64,000 nt of DNA from Rhizobium sp. WYJ-E13. Its GTDB lineage: Bacteria > Pseudomonadota > Alphaproteobacteria > Rhizobiales > Rhizobiaceae. Both the position numbers and the translations under genes were made by a program. The stretch spans positions 3,599,501-3,663,500 of the forward strand of contig NZ_CP076853.1 of NCBI RefSeq assembly GCF_018987265.1, in the 5' to 3' direction. Every line of letters starts with the position of its first letter. Within the stretch, counting starts at the first letter, position 1. The notes beneath the pieces were generated by a model. It was not told the origin of the DNA. It saw only the letters and a program-made list of their open reading frames with translations, and did not search any database. This document shows positions 45,913-53,461 of this stretch, in pieces.

Positions 45913-46388
45913 CGGCGCGCCTCCTCGATGAGTTCGGTCGCCAATTCGTCATCGACCCGGCCATGCACCTCGCCATCGAACATGGCGGCCGGCGCGCAGG
46001 CACAGAGACCGAGACAGTAGACCGGCTCCAGGGTCACGCTGCCATCGAGAGTCGTCTGGTGGAAATCGATGCCGAGCAGGGTCTTGATACGTTCGGCCAA
46101 TGCATCGCCACCCATCGACTGGCAGGCTTCGGCGCGACAGAGTCTCAGCACGTGCCGACCGGCAGGATGATTTCGATAATCATGGTAGAAGGTTACGACC
46201 CCGTGAACCTCGGCGCGGGAAAGATTGAGCTCGTCGGCGATGACCGGTAGGGCCTCCTGCGGCACGTAACCGAACTGGTCCTGGACCTCATGCAGAATGG
46301 GGAGCAGTGGGCCTTCGAGGGATCGAAGATCAGCGACGATCGAACGGATACGCCCGGCTATATCGCCCTCGGCGATACGTATATTCAT
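45909..46388 (-). CDS. fdsG: Formate dehydrogenase subunit gamma
   Basis: This is a 159-aa NuoE-like subunit carrying a thioredoxin-fold 2Fe-2S centre. The cluster ligands are in LCRAEACQSMGG (CxxxxC) and YCLGLCACAP (CxxxC). It heads the fdsGBA-fdhD-fdsD gene run. The ATG has a GGGAGG ribosome site 7 bases away. The 135-base gap to the upstream LysR gene should hold the promoter; it includes a possible regulator-binding dyad. Confidence 0.94.
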   Translation of the reverse strand: MNIRIAEGDIAGRIRSIVADLRSLEGPLLPILHEVQDQFGYVPQEALPVIADELNLSRAEVHGVVTFYHDYRNHPAGRHVLRLCRAEACQSMGGDALAERIKTLLGIDFHQTTLDGSVTLEPVYCLGLCACAPAAMFDGEVHGRVDDELATELIEEARR

Positions 46389-46508
46389 CAGCAGCCTCCC
46401 TTCGGCTTACGCATTCCCTGAAAACCGCAAAACTCCCCATGTCATTGCGATTTCCACAGAACTGTCTCAGGGAAGCAGGGTGCAATCAATAAAGCAGTCT
46501 CGTTGCTC

Positions 46509-46525
46509 GATAGTTTTTTCCTATC
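46509..46525. promoter_or_regulatory. Putative LysR-type binding dyad upstream of fdsG
   Basis: GATAG (46509-46513) and CTATC (46521-46525) form an inverted repeat, fitting the LysR ATAG-N7-CTAT (T-N11-A) pattern. It lies about 120 bases before fdsG, at the very 3' end of the LysR gene. It is a reasonable site for the adjacent regulator, but is read by eye only. Confidence 0.4.
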
Positions 46526-47417
46526 AAAGTTCTGCGTCTTCAACGAGTGTTCTTGCTTCATGCAACAAAGCGGAGACAAGCGGCGTAAAGGGTTCACGAT
46601 AGGGAGCAACCAGGCCAACGAGATGGTGCGCCTCCGGCTCGACGATTGGGATCATTCGGATCTCCACAGGAAAGCCAAATGATTTCGCGACGTTACGTGG
46701 CATGATGCTCGCCCAGCGGCCGGTCCGTACATGCGAAAAAAGCACAATCATCGAGTTGGATTCAAGCGTCGGATGCACTGTCGCACCGGCTTCGGTCAAA
46801 TGTCGGTTGATGATACGCCGATTCTGCATGTCGGCCGTCAATAGGCAAAGCCGAAGATCGCCTACCTCACGCCATGTCACACTCTCGCGATCCGAGAGCG
46901 GGCTGCCGGCGGCGGTGATCAGATTGTAGCGCTCCGCATAAAGCGGGACCGAGGTGACGCGCCCAAGCGGCTCGTTTTCCAGATAGGTGATGCCGGCATC
47001 GATCTCGAGGTTTTCGAGCATGCTCAGCACCTGCAGCGAATTGCGCGAGACGATGGAGAAGGTGACGTCGGGATGCCGCTCCTGGAAGGGCGTTGTGATT
47101 CGCGACAACATGGCGAGCGCGGTCGGAATGGAAGCCAGACGCAGATGGCCCGAGAGACCTTTGCGGGCGGCGCGCATTTCCTCGCGCATGGTGCGTGTGT
47201 CGCCGACGATACGCCGCGCCCATTCGAGCACGCGCTGCCCTTCCGGCGTCAATCCTTGAAAGCGAGAGCCGCGCTGCACCAGCATGACGCCGAGTTGATC
47301 CTCGAGCTGGCGAATGGCGGCCGAAAGCGTTGGTTGGGAGACGCCACATTCCTCTGCCGCACGGCCGAAATGTTTTTCGTTGGCGAGCGCAATGAAGAAT
47401 TCCAGCTTGTCGATCAT
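46524..47417 (-). CDS. LysR-family regulator of formate dehydrogenase
   Basis: This is a 297-aa LysR-type regulator. The winged HTH lies at residues 1-60 (FGRAAEECGVSQPTLSAAIRQLEDQLGVMLVQRG) and the ligand-binding domain at about 90-290. It is transcribed toward fdsG in the same direction. LysR regulators called FdsR lie next to fds genes in other proteobacteria, so control of the formate operon is likely, but the effector is unknown. Since gene and target are co-oriented, readthrough could add self-regulation. Confidence 0.87.
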   Translation of the reverse strand: MIDKLEFFIALANEKHFGRAAEECGVSQPTLSAAIRQLEDQLGVMLVQRGSRFQGLTPEGQRVLEWARRIVGDTRTMREEMRAARKGLSGHLRLASIPTALAMLSRITTPFQERHPDVTFSIVSRNSLQVLSMLENLEIDAGITYLENEPLGRVTSVPLYAERYNLITAAGSPLSDRESVTWREVGDLRLCLLTADMQNRRIINRHLTEAGATVHPTLESNSMIVLFSHVRTGRWASIMPRNVAKSFGFPVEIRMIPIVEPEAHHLVGLVAPYREPFTPLVSALLHEARTLVEDAEL

Positions 47418-47490
47418 CCGGCCTCCCTGCCGAATTCGAGACGAGGCCTATTTTTGCGGCTTGTCCACCGCTTCGCAAGAGCCGTGGGCT

Positions 47491-47832
47491 CTAACTTTTC
47501 TCGGCAACAGGAAAGAGACTGAAAAGTGATTCGAGGAAAGCCAGAACGCTTTCGTTACCTGTGCTGTAATAGACGAGCCGTCCTTCGCGCCGCGTATTGA
47601 CGAGACCTTCGAGCCTCAACCGGGCAAGCTGCTGGGACACCATAGCCTGCTGTATACCCAGGATATCCTCGATTTCGCCGACCGTCTTTTCCCCTTCCGA
47701 CAGGATGCAAAGGATGAGCAACCGGGTCTGATGGGCTAGCGCCTTCAGGAGATCACTCGCCTCGTGGGCTTTGTTAGCAAGCTTCTGCAAGTCCTGGCCA
47801 GTCATGCCCGGCTTCGGTTTAGGCAATGGCAT
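47491..47832 (-). CDS. ArsR-family transcriptional regulator
   Basis: This is a 113-aa ArsR/SmtB-type winged-helix repressor. LLKALAHQTRLLILCILSEGEKTVGEIEDILGIQQAMVSQQLARL is the DNA-binding core, followed by the beta-wing TRREGRLVYYSTG. It has only one Cys (in LILC), so a classical metal-thiolate sensing site is not obvious; BigR-like or other ligand sensing is possible. A second in-frame ATG at residue 10 is an alternative start. It lies 73 bases upstream of the fdsR-like gene on the same strand; the target is unknown. Confidence 0.85.
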   Translation of the reverse strand: MPLPKPKPGMTGQDLQKLANKAHEASDLLKALAHQTRLLILCILSEGEKTVGEIEDILGIQQAMVSQQLARLRLEGLVNTRREGRLVYYSTGNESVLAFLESLFSLFPVAEKS

Positions 47833-47933
47833 TTGCTTCTCGGAAGGAGGTAATAAGGTAGATCAGTACACTATCATATTCGCAGAAGCGAATTGGTCAA
47901 TTGTCATGAAGTACCAAAAAAAGTCCAACCAAA

Positions 47934-48704
47934 TCAGCAAATAAGCTGACCACCGTTGATCTCCAGGACTTGACCTGTGATGTAGCCGGAGAGTGAAGGG
48001 GCCGCCAGGAAGAGATAGGCAGGCGCGCAATCCTCCGCTGTTCCAAGCCGCTGCAGCGGGATAGACTTACGAGTCTGCTCCAGTTTTTCGCGAGATGAAT
48101 AGCGTGCATGGAAATCGGTATCGATCGTTCCGGGCGAGACGCAATTGACCCTTATACCGTCAGGCGCGAGCTCCCGGGCAAGCGCCTTCGAATAGGTCGC
48201 AACGAAAGCCTTCGATGCGGAGTAGATCGCCGAACCAGGGCTTCCGCCGGTCAGCGCCGAAATCGAAACCGTGTTGACGATGGCAGCACCTTGCGCCGCC
48301 CGCAGCGCCGGAAGCAGAGCGCGCGTCAACTCCACCACCGACGTCTGGTTGAGGCGCACGATGGTCTCGTACTCGGCATCGGTGAGCTCTCCGGCCAGAA
48401 AGCGGCCATGCATGGTACCGGCATTGTTGACCAGCACATGCAGCGCATCGAAGAATTCAAGCGCCTCCTCCGCAAACTTTGCCGCCCCGCGCGGATGCAG
48501 GAAATCTGCCGGCAGCAGCAGCGCCCGCCGCTCCGATTCGGCTGTCAGCAGAAAATCCGGCAGTTCGCGCTCCCCATCACGCCCGATATGAACGAGTACG
48601 CGCGCCCCGCAATCCAGAAACTGTCGGGCAATTTCCAGGCCGATACCGCGGCCGCCCCCCGTGACGACGACATTGCGGTTCTCGAACAGTTTGGGATGAA
48701 ACAC
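47934..48704 (-). CDS. SDR-family oxidoreductase
   Basis: This is a 256-aa short-chain dehydrogenase/reductase. The Rossmann motif TGGGRGIGL is near the N terminus, NNAG at the fourth strand, the catalytic Ser in NTVSISALTG and the YSASK (YxxxK) pair follow, and the C terminus is GQVLEINGGQ. The start is GTG at 48702-48704, with an AAGGAGGAG ribosome site 6 bases upstream. An upstream GTG at 48746 is in frame but has no such site. It lies 91 bases downstream of soxR on the same strand; the substrate is unknown. Confidence 0.88.
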   Translation of the reverse strand: MFHPKLFENRNVVVTGGGRGIGLEIARQFLDCGARVLVHIGRDGERELPDFLLTAESERRALLLPADFLHPRGAAKFAEEALEFFDALHVLVNNAGTMHGRFLAGELTDAEYETIVRLNQTSVVELTRALLPALRAAQGAAIVNTVSISALTGGSPGSAIYSASKAFVATYSKALARELAPDGIRVNCVSPGTIDTDFHARYSSREKLEQTRKSIPLQRLGTAEDCAPAYLFLAAPSLSGYITGQVLEINGGQLIC

Positions 48705-48795
48705 GAAGCTCTCCTCCTTGCGAGCGGCCGGTCCCGCTGCTTGCACTACCAGGGCCTAACATATGCGGCCATCAGCCAAAAGAAAGCCCGAAGGT

Positions 48796-49260
48796 CTAAG
48801 CACCCGGGTCCAGAAGCCGCGCACCGGCGCCTTGCCTGCCGAGAACGTCGAAGGGATTGCGCAATGGACAGGCGTCGATGGAGAGGCAGCCACAGCCAAT
48901 ACAGCTCGTCAGATGGTCGCGCAGCAGGCTCAGCCGCTTGATGCGGGCATCGAGATCATCTTTCCAGAGCGCCGACAGCCTCTGCCAATCCTCGACTGTC
49001 GGCGTACGGCTCTGCGGCAGGGTTTCGAACGCAGTCTGGATTTCGGCAAGCGGGATGCCGACGCGTTGCGCCACCTTGATGATGCCGAGACGCCGTAGTA
49101 CGTCGCGGCCGTAGCGGCGCTGGTTGCCGCGGGTGCGGATGCTGGAGATCAGCCCCTTCGTCTCATAGAAATGAAGGGCAGAAACAGCAAGCCCGCTTCG
49201 CTCTGCCACCTCGCCCACCGTCAGGAGCTTGCTCAACGAGAATGTCGAATTCTGCTGCAT
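48796..49260 (-). CDS. soxR: Redox-sensing regulator SoxR
   Basis: This is a 154-aa MerR-family regulator with a 2Fe-2S sensor. The N-terminal HTH is [26 protein letters not shown]. The cluster-binding motif [12 protein letters not shown] (CX2CXCX5C) is at about residues 119-130. SoxR responds to redox-cycling compounds such as phenazines and quinones. In non-enteric bacteria it directly controls efflux or detoxification genes rather than soxS. The divergent FMN reductase promoter carries a perfectly placed SoxR box, making that gene the likely target. Confidence 0.95.
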   Translation of the reverse strand: MQQNSTFSLSKLLTVGEVAERSGLAVSALHFYETKGLISSIRTRGNQRRYGRDVLRRLGIIKVAQRVGIPLAEIQTAFETLPQSRTPTVEDWQRLSALWKDDLDARIKRLSLLRDHLTSCIGCGCLSIDACPLRNPFDVLGRQGAGARLLDPGA

Positions 49261-49266
49261 GGCCTA

Positions 49267-49297
49267 TTGACCTCAATGTTAGTTGAGGTTTTATAGA
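49267..49297 (+). promoter_or_regulatory. SoxR-controlled promoter with SoxR box
   Basis: A -35 TTGACC (49267-49272) and a -10 TATAGA (49292-49297) are separated by 19 bases, the over-long spacer typical of MerR-family promoters. The spacer holds CCTCAATGTTAGTTGAGG (49271-49288), close to the SoxR box consensus. It drives the downstream FMN reductase. Confidence 0.82.
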
Positions 49298-49341
49298 CTG
49301 CGCTCCCGAGGCCGTAAAGGCGATACGAGAAGGAGCAATGC

Positions 49342-49917
49342 ATGCAGAAACCCATGAGGCTTGCCGTCATCTATGGCAGCACGCGTGAGGGCCGCATCTG
49401 CGACAGGGTGGTGAAATGGCTCGAAAGAGAGCTGGCCCGCTTTCCGCAATTCAAGATCGACATCATCGATCCGCTGGCATTTTCGTTGCCGCGAGAGCAT
49501 GCGCCGCATCATCCGGAGGCAAGACGGCTCACGGACAGGCTTCACCAGGCCGATGGCTTCATCCTCGTCACCCCGGAATATAACCACAGTTTCACCGCCT
49601 CACTGAAGTTCCTCATCGATCTCTTCATCGAGCCCTGGCACGGCAAGCCGATTGCCTTTGTCTGCTATGGCGGTGTCTCCGCCGGATTACGGGCAGTTGA
49701 ACAGCTCCGCCTCGTCTTCGCCGAACTCCATGCCGTCACGATCTGCGACGCCGTGAGCTTCAACTCCCCCTGGCGTCGTTTCGACAATGAAGGCTGGCTG
49801 CAGGATCCGCAGGATGCGTTGCGCCGGCTCTCGCGAATGATGGCCCAGTTGCAATGGTGGACTGAAGCGCTGATCACCGCCCGCAGCGACACTCCTTATG
49901 CCGGTGTAGCCGCCTGA
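49342..49917 (+). CDS. NADPH-dependent FMN reductase
   Basis: This is a 191-aa flavodoxin-fold reductase. YGSTREGRICD near the N terminus is the FMN phosphate loop, and TPEYNHSFTASLKFLIDLF matches the conserved TPEYNxS segment. It likely reduces FMN or quinone-like redox-active compounds with NADPH. Its promoter carries a SoxR box, so the probable role is defence against redox cyclers. The AAGGAG site is about 7 bases before the chosen ATG; an ATG 4 bases upstream is out of frame. Confidence 0.9.
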   Translation: MQKPMRLAVIYGSTREGRICDRVVKWLERELARFPQFKIDIIDPLAFSLPREHAPHHPEARRLTDRLHQADGFILVTPEYNHSFTASLKFLIDLFIEPWHGKPIAFVCYGGVSAGLRAVEQLRLVFAELHAVTICDAVSFNSPWRRFDNEGWLQDPQDALRRLSRMMAQLQWWTEALITARSDTPYAGVAA

Positions 49918-50112
49918 GACAACGACATCCGGTTCCGTTTCTGGCAGGTACGGAAGCGGCTGGACACCCGGACAGGGCCTCCGTCCGGGTGTTTCCTTCC
50001 CCGACACCTAACAGGTGCTCCCAAACGGTCATCGCCCTCATACCGACCGTGTAGCCGGGTAGGAATTTTGCGGTTGCAGTATCGCAAACCCGGTGTTAGT
50101 TTCCGCCACAAT

Positions 50113-50207
50113 TTCACGGGGGAGCTCCGAACTGCCGGGGCTGAGATGTGAGGCGCATGCCTCCGGACCCTTCAAAGCTGATCTGGGTAATGCCAGCGGA
50201 GCGAGGT
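50113..50207 (+). ncRNA. TPP (thiamine pyrophosphate) riboswitch
   Basis: The THI-element core is readable: GCTGAGA at about 50140, ACCCTT at about 50167, then CTGATCTGGGTAATGCCAGC (50178-50197) and a closing GGAGCGAGG. It ends just before the ykoF ATG at 50212, so it probably controls translation by hiding the ribosome site when TPP is bound. It would control the whole downstream pyrimidine/thiamine precursor uptake operon. Confidence 0.95.
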
Positions 50208-50211
50208 CCAA

Positions 50212-50820
50212 ATGTTTTCCGGCGCGCAAGTGTCCCTGTATCCGATGTCCGGCAATTTCGTCGGCATCATCCTTGACGCTATCAAGGCTCTCGAGCCCTA
50301 TCGCGATCGTCTTCGCATCGAAACCGACGATATTTCTACCCTGATGGTCGGCCCGCCCGACGTGCTGTTTGCCGCCATGCGCGACCTCTTCGTCTCGGCT
50401 GCCGCAAGCGGCGAGCATTGCGTATTGTCCGCCGCCATCTCGCGTGGCTGCCCCGGCGAACCGGATGATGCGATCTGCGGCGCCGGCTTGTCTTCCAGCC
50501 GGTCCGAGCCGCTTGCCGAGCGCGTCGAGGCCGCGATCACGGCAGTCAGGGATACGAAACAGACCGGCCGGGCAACGGCAGCCCAGTTTTCTCTCTATGT
50601 TATGGGAACGGGCACGCATATGGACGAGATCTATGGCTGCATCGATTTCCTGAAGCGTTCGGGCACATTCGACCGCTCCAAGAATTTCTGCACCAAGCTG
50701 CGCGGCGATGCCGGCGCGATCTTCGCGACCATTCACGAAGCCTTCTATCGCTTCGGCGATCCAGAAGGCCATGTGACGCTGGATATCACGGTCTCCGCGA
50801 ACAGCCCGAGCAAAGCCTGA
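50212..50820 (+). CDS. ykoF: YkoF-family thiamine/HMP-binding protein
   Basis: This is a 202-aa cytosolic YkoF-like protein built of two ferredoxin-like halves (QVSLYPMSGNFVGIILDAI and AAQFSLYVMGTGTHMDEIYGCIDFL). YkoF of Bacillus binds thiamine or its pyrimidine part and is encoded with an uptake transporter. Here it sits directly behind a TPP riboswitch and before a complete ABC transporter, which supports the same role. The start ATG follows the riboswitch by 4 bases. Confidence 0.9.
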   Translation: MFSGAQVSLYPMSGNFVGIILDAIKALEPYRDRLRIETDDISTLMVGPPDVLFAAMRDLFVSAAASGEHCVLSAAISRGCPGEPDDAICGAGLSSSRSEPLAERVEAAITAVRDTKQTGRATAAQFSLYVMGTGTHMDEIYGCIDFLKRSGTFDRSKNFCTKLRGDAGAIFATIHEAFYRFGDPEGHVTLDITVSANSPSKA

Positions 50821-50834
50821 GACGCTTGACGGCG

Positions 50835-51626
50835 ATGACCTTATCGAAATCGGATTCCACATTTGCGACACTGAGGCGGGCCTTGCCTGCCATTCTTGCC
50901 GTGTTTGCTTTCCTGGCTGTCTGGGAGCTCTATGTCGATCTCTCCGGCATCAAACCCTCCATCCTGCCCTCGCCTTCGCGCATCCTCACACAAAGCTGGG
51001 TGAACAGGCAGGCGCTGCTTGACAATACCTGGCCGACGCTCAGTGCAACGCTCGGCGGTTTTGCCCTGTCGCTGGTCTTTGCCTTCGTCTCGTCGGTGCT
51101 GATGGATTTCGTGCCCTTCATGCGTCGCGCGCTGCTGCCGCTCTTCATCGTCAGCCAGACGCTGCCGCTGGTCGCGATTGCGCCCCTGGTCGTGCTCTGG
51201 TTCGGTTTCGGGCTGCTGCCGAAACTTCTGCTCGTCGCGCTCGTCACCTTCTTCCCATTGCTGGTCGCCCTGCTGCAGGGCTATGAATCGACGGACGGAG
51301 ATATTGCCGAGCTTCTGAGTTCCATGAAGGCGAGCCGCTGGCGCATCTTCTGCCTGGCGCGACTTCCCTCCGCCATGCCCTTCTTCTTTGCGGGTCTGCG
51401 CATATCGATCACCTATGCCGTGGTCGGCGCGATCTTTGCCGAATATGCAGGCGCCTCCCGTGGCCTGGGGATTTACATCCTCAACGCCAAGAACAATTTC
51501 CGGCCGGATCTTGTGCTCGCCGCCGTCGTTCTCAGTGCCCTTCTGACGCTGTGCCTTTTCGGCCTTACGCTGGCGATCCAGCGTCTCGCCATGCCCTGGC
51601 AATCCGCCGCAGAGAAACGCCGATGA
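50835..51626 (+). CDS. thiX: ABC transporter permease for thiamine pyrimidine precursor
   Basis: This is a 263-aa inner-membrane permease of the BPD type. It has about six helices and the EAA-like cytoplasmic loop LLSSMKASRWRIFCLARLPSAMPFFFAGLRI. It is homologous to the SsuC/ThiX family. The ATG at 50835 (MTLSKSD) is chosen over a TTG 9 bases upstream. The stop overlaps the ATPase ATG (ATGA). In context it carries hydroxymethylpyrimidine or a related thiamine precursor, given the TPP riboswitch and an NMT1-type binding protein. Confidence 0.9.
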   Translation: MTLSKSDSTFATLRRALPAILAVFAFLAVWELYVDLSGIKPSILPSPSRILTQSWVNRQALLDNTWPTLSATLGGFALSLVFAFVSSVLMDFVPFMRRALLPLFIVSQTLPLVAIAPLVVLWFGFGLLPKLLLVALVTFFPLLVALLQGYESTDGDIAELLSSMKASRWRIFCLARLPSAMPFFFAGLRISITYAVVGAIFAEYAGASRGLGIYILNAKNNFRPDLVLAAVVLSALLTLCLFGLTLAIQRLAMPWQSAAEKRR

Positions 51627-52378
51627 GCGGGATGCTGGAGCTTAAGAACATCTCGAAGTCCTTTGATGGCATGGAGGTGCTGAAGGACATCTCTCTCCAT
51701 ATCGCCAGAGGTGAATTCGTTTCGATCGTCGGCCCCTCTGGCTCCGGCAAGTCGACGATCCTCAGGCTGCTGACACAGGCACTGCTGGCCGATAAAGGCG
51801 ACATTCTCTTCGACGGCACTCCGCTCTCACAGGCTGCGCATGCCTTCGCTTTCATGCCCCAGCGCGATGCGTTGATGCCGTGGCGAAGCGTGATCGACAA
51901 TGCGATCCTCGGCCTCGAAGTGCATGGCATGCGTCGCAGGCAAGCGCGCGCCGTCGCTGCCCCTCTCTTCGAACGCTTCGGCCTTGCCGGCTTCGAAAAC
52001 CACTATCCCGCGGCCCTTTCGGGCGGCATGCGCCAGCGTGCGGCGCTGCTGCGCACTGTGATCCAGCGGCAGGATGTGCTGCTGCTCGACGAGCCTTTCG
52101 GAGCGCTCGACGCACTGACCCGCACACAGATGCAGGAATGGCTGCAAGGCATGTGGACCGATCATCGCTGGACGGCGCTGCTGATTACACATGATGTGCG
52201 CGAGGCGGTCTTTTTGTCCGACCGCATCTATGTGCTTTCCGCCCGCCCGGCAGCTGTGGTCAGGGAATTCGAGGTGCCGCTGGCAAGACCGCGCACGCTT
52301 GCCGATCTCGGCTCCCCGGCCGCACAGACGATCGAAACAGAAATCCTTCAAACACTGCTGCATCCGCAAAGAACCTGA
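51623..52378 (+). CDS. thiZ: ABC transporter ATPase for thiamine pyrimidine precursor
   Basis: This is a 251-aa nucleotide-binding subunit. Walker A GPSGSGKST, the Q-loop FMPQRDALMPWRSV, the signature LSGGMRQRAALLRT, Walker B VLLLDEPFGALD and the switch His in LITHDVREAVF are all intact. The start overlaps the permease stop codon by 4 bases, and the gene ends 10 bases before the binding-protein ATG. The operon position gives its assignment to pyrimidine/thiamine precursor import. Confidence 0.92.
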   Translation: MSGMLELKNISKSFDGMEVLKDISLHIARGEFVSIVGPSGSGKSTILRLLTQALLADKGDILFDGTPLSQAAHAFAFMPQRDALMPWRSVIDNAILGLEVHGMRRRQARAVAAPLFERFGLAGFENHYPAALSGGMRQRAALLRTVIQRQDVLLLDEPFGALDALTRTQMQEWLQGMWTDHRWTALLITHDVREAVFLSDRIYVLSARPAAVVREFEVPLARPRTLADLGSPAAQTIETEILQTLLHPQRT

Positions 52379-52388
52379 GGAGGTCCTG

Positions 52389-53396
52389 ATGCTTCTCACC
52401 CGCCGACAAACCCTTTTTGCCGCCATGGCTGCAGGCCTCGTCGGCCGCACGGCCTTCGCCCAGTCCGCTGCCGCAAAGGTCCGCATCGCGCTCGACTGGA
52501 CGCCGAACACCAATCATATCGGCATCTATGTCGCCAGGGCGAAGGGCTTCTATGAAGCAGCCGGCCTCGATGTCGAAATCCTGCCCTATGCCGATACCAG
52601 CGCCGGCACGCTGGTCGCGAACGGCGTTGCCGATTTCGGCATCTGCGGGGAAATCGAAACCTTCACCCAGCGCGCCGCCGGCGCGGATGTGAAGCTCGTC
52701 TACGCCGTGGTGCAGACGGAAACCGGCAGGCTGATCTTCAAGGGCGGCCGTGACGACATCAAGAGCCCGAAAGACCTTGATGGTAAGACCTATGGTGGCT
52801 TCGGCGGCGCATGGGAGGAGGCGCTCGTCTCCGCGATGATCCGCAACGACGGCGGCAAGGGCACCTTCCAGAATGTCACGCTCGGCACTTCAGCCTATGA
52901 GGCGCTCGACAACGGCGCCATCGACTTCACCCTGGAAATCTACACCTGGGAGGGCATTGCCGCCCAGCTCGAGAACCGGCAGGTCGGCCGCTGGCGCTAC
53001 AGCGATTACGGCATTCCCGACGAACAGACGACCGCGATCGCTTCCAGCGACGCCTATCTTGCGGCCAATCCGCAAAATGCCCGCGCCTTCATCCAGGCAA
53101 CACTGAAGGGTTACGCCCATTCTGTCGACAATCCGGACGAGGCCTGCGACCTCCTGATCGCCGGCAGCAATGGCGCACTGCTCAACACCGATCTTGTCAA
53201 GGCATCGCAGAAGGCCCTCGTCGAGGGTCATTTCCTCAGGAGCGAAAACGGCGCGATCGGCACCATCGATCCGGCCAAGGCCGAAGCGATCGGCACTTTC
53301 CTGTTCGATCATGGCATCCTCCTCGATGCCAACGGTACGGCACTGACGGAAAAGCCCGACTTTTCCGCCTACTACACCAACAGTCTCCTTGGCTGA
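52389..53396 (+). CDS. thiY: NMT1/THI5-like periplasmic substrate-binding protein
   Basis: This is a 335-aa binding protein for a thiamine pyrimidine precursor (HMP or formylaminopyrimidine type). The N terminus LLTRRQTLFAAMAAGL has a twin-arginine (Tat) signal, cleaved near AFAQS. The mature part is of the NMT1/THI5-like fold: LDWTPNTNHIGIYVARAKGFY, and GGFGGAWEEALVSAMI. It is the last gene of the riboswitch-ykoF-thiX-thiZ-thiY unit, so it delivers substrate to ThiXZ. The start ATG has an AGGAGG ribosome site nearby. Confidence 0.92.
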   Translation: MLLTRRQTLFAAMAAGLVGRTAFAQSAAAKVRIALDWTPNTNHIGIYVARAKGFYEAAGLDVEILPYADTSAGTLVANGVADFGICGEIETFTQRAAGADVKLVYAVVQTETGRLIFKGGRDDIKSPKDLDGKTYGGFGGAWEEALVSAMIRNDGGKGTFQNVTLGTSAYEALDNGAIDFTLEIYTWEGIAAQLENRQVGRWRYSDYGIPDEQTTAIASSDAYLAANPQNARAFIQATLKGYAHSVDNPDEACDLLIAGSNGALLNTDLVKASQKALVEGHFLRSENGAIGTIDPAKAEAIGTFLFDHGILLDANGTALTEKPDFSAYYTNSLLG

Positions 53397-53461
53397 GACG
53401 AGCCCGCCCTTGCGGGCAGCAGCTTTTCACTGCAAAGTCCCGCAAGGAGCGAGGGAGCGAC

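Noticed and set aside
53402..53417. GCCCGC-CCTT-GCGGGC hairpin after thiY
   Set aside because: The stem is only 6 bp and lacks a following T-run, so it was not called a terminator.
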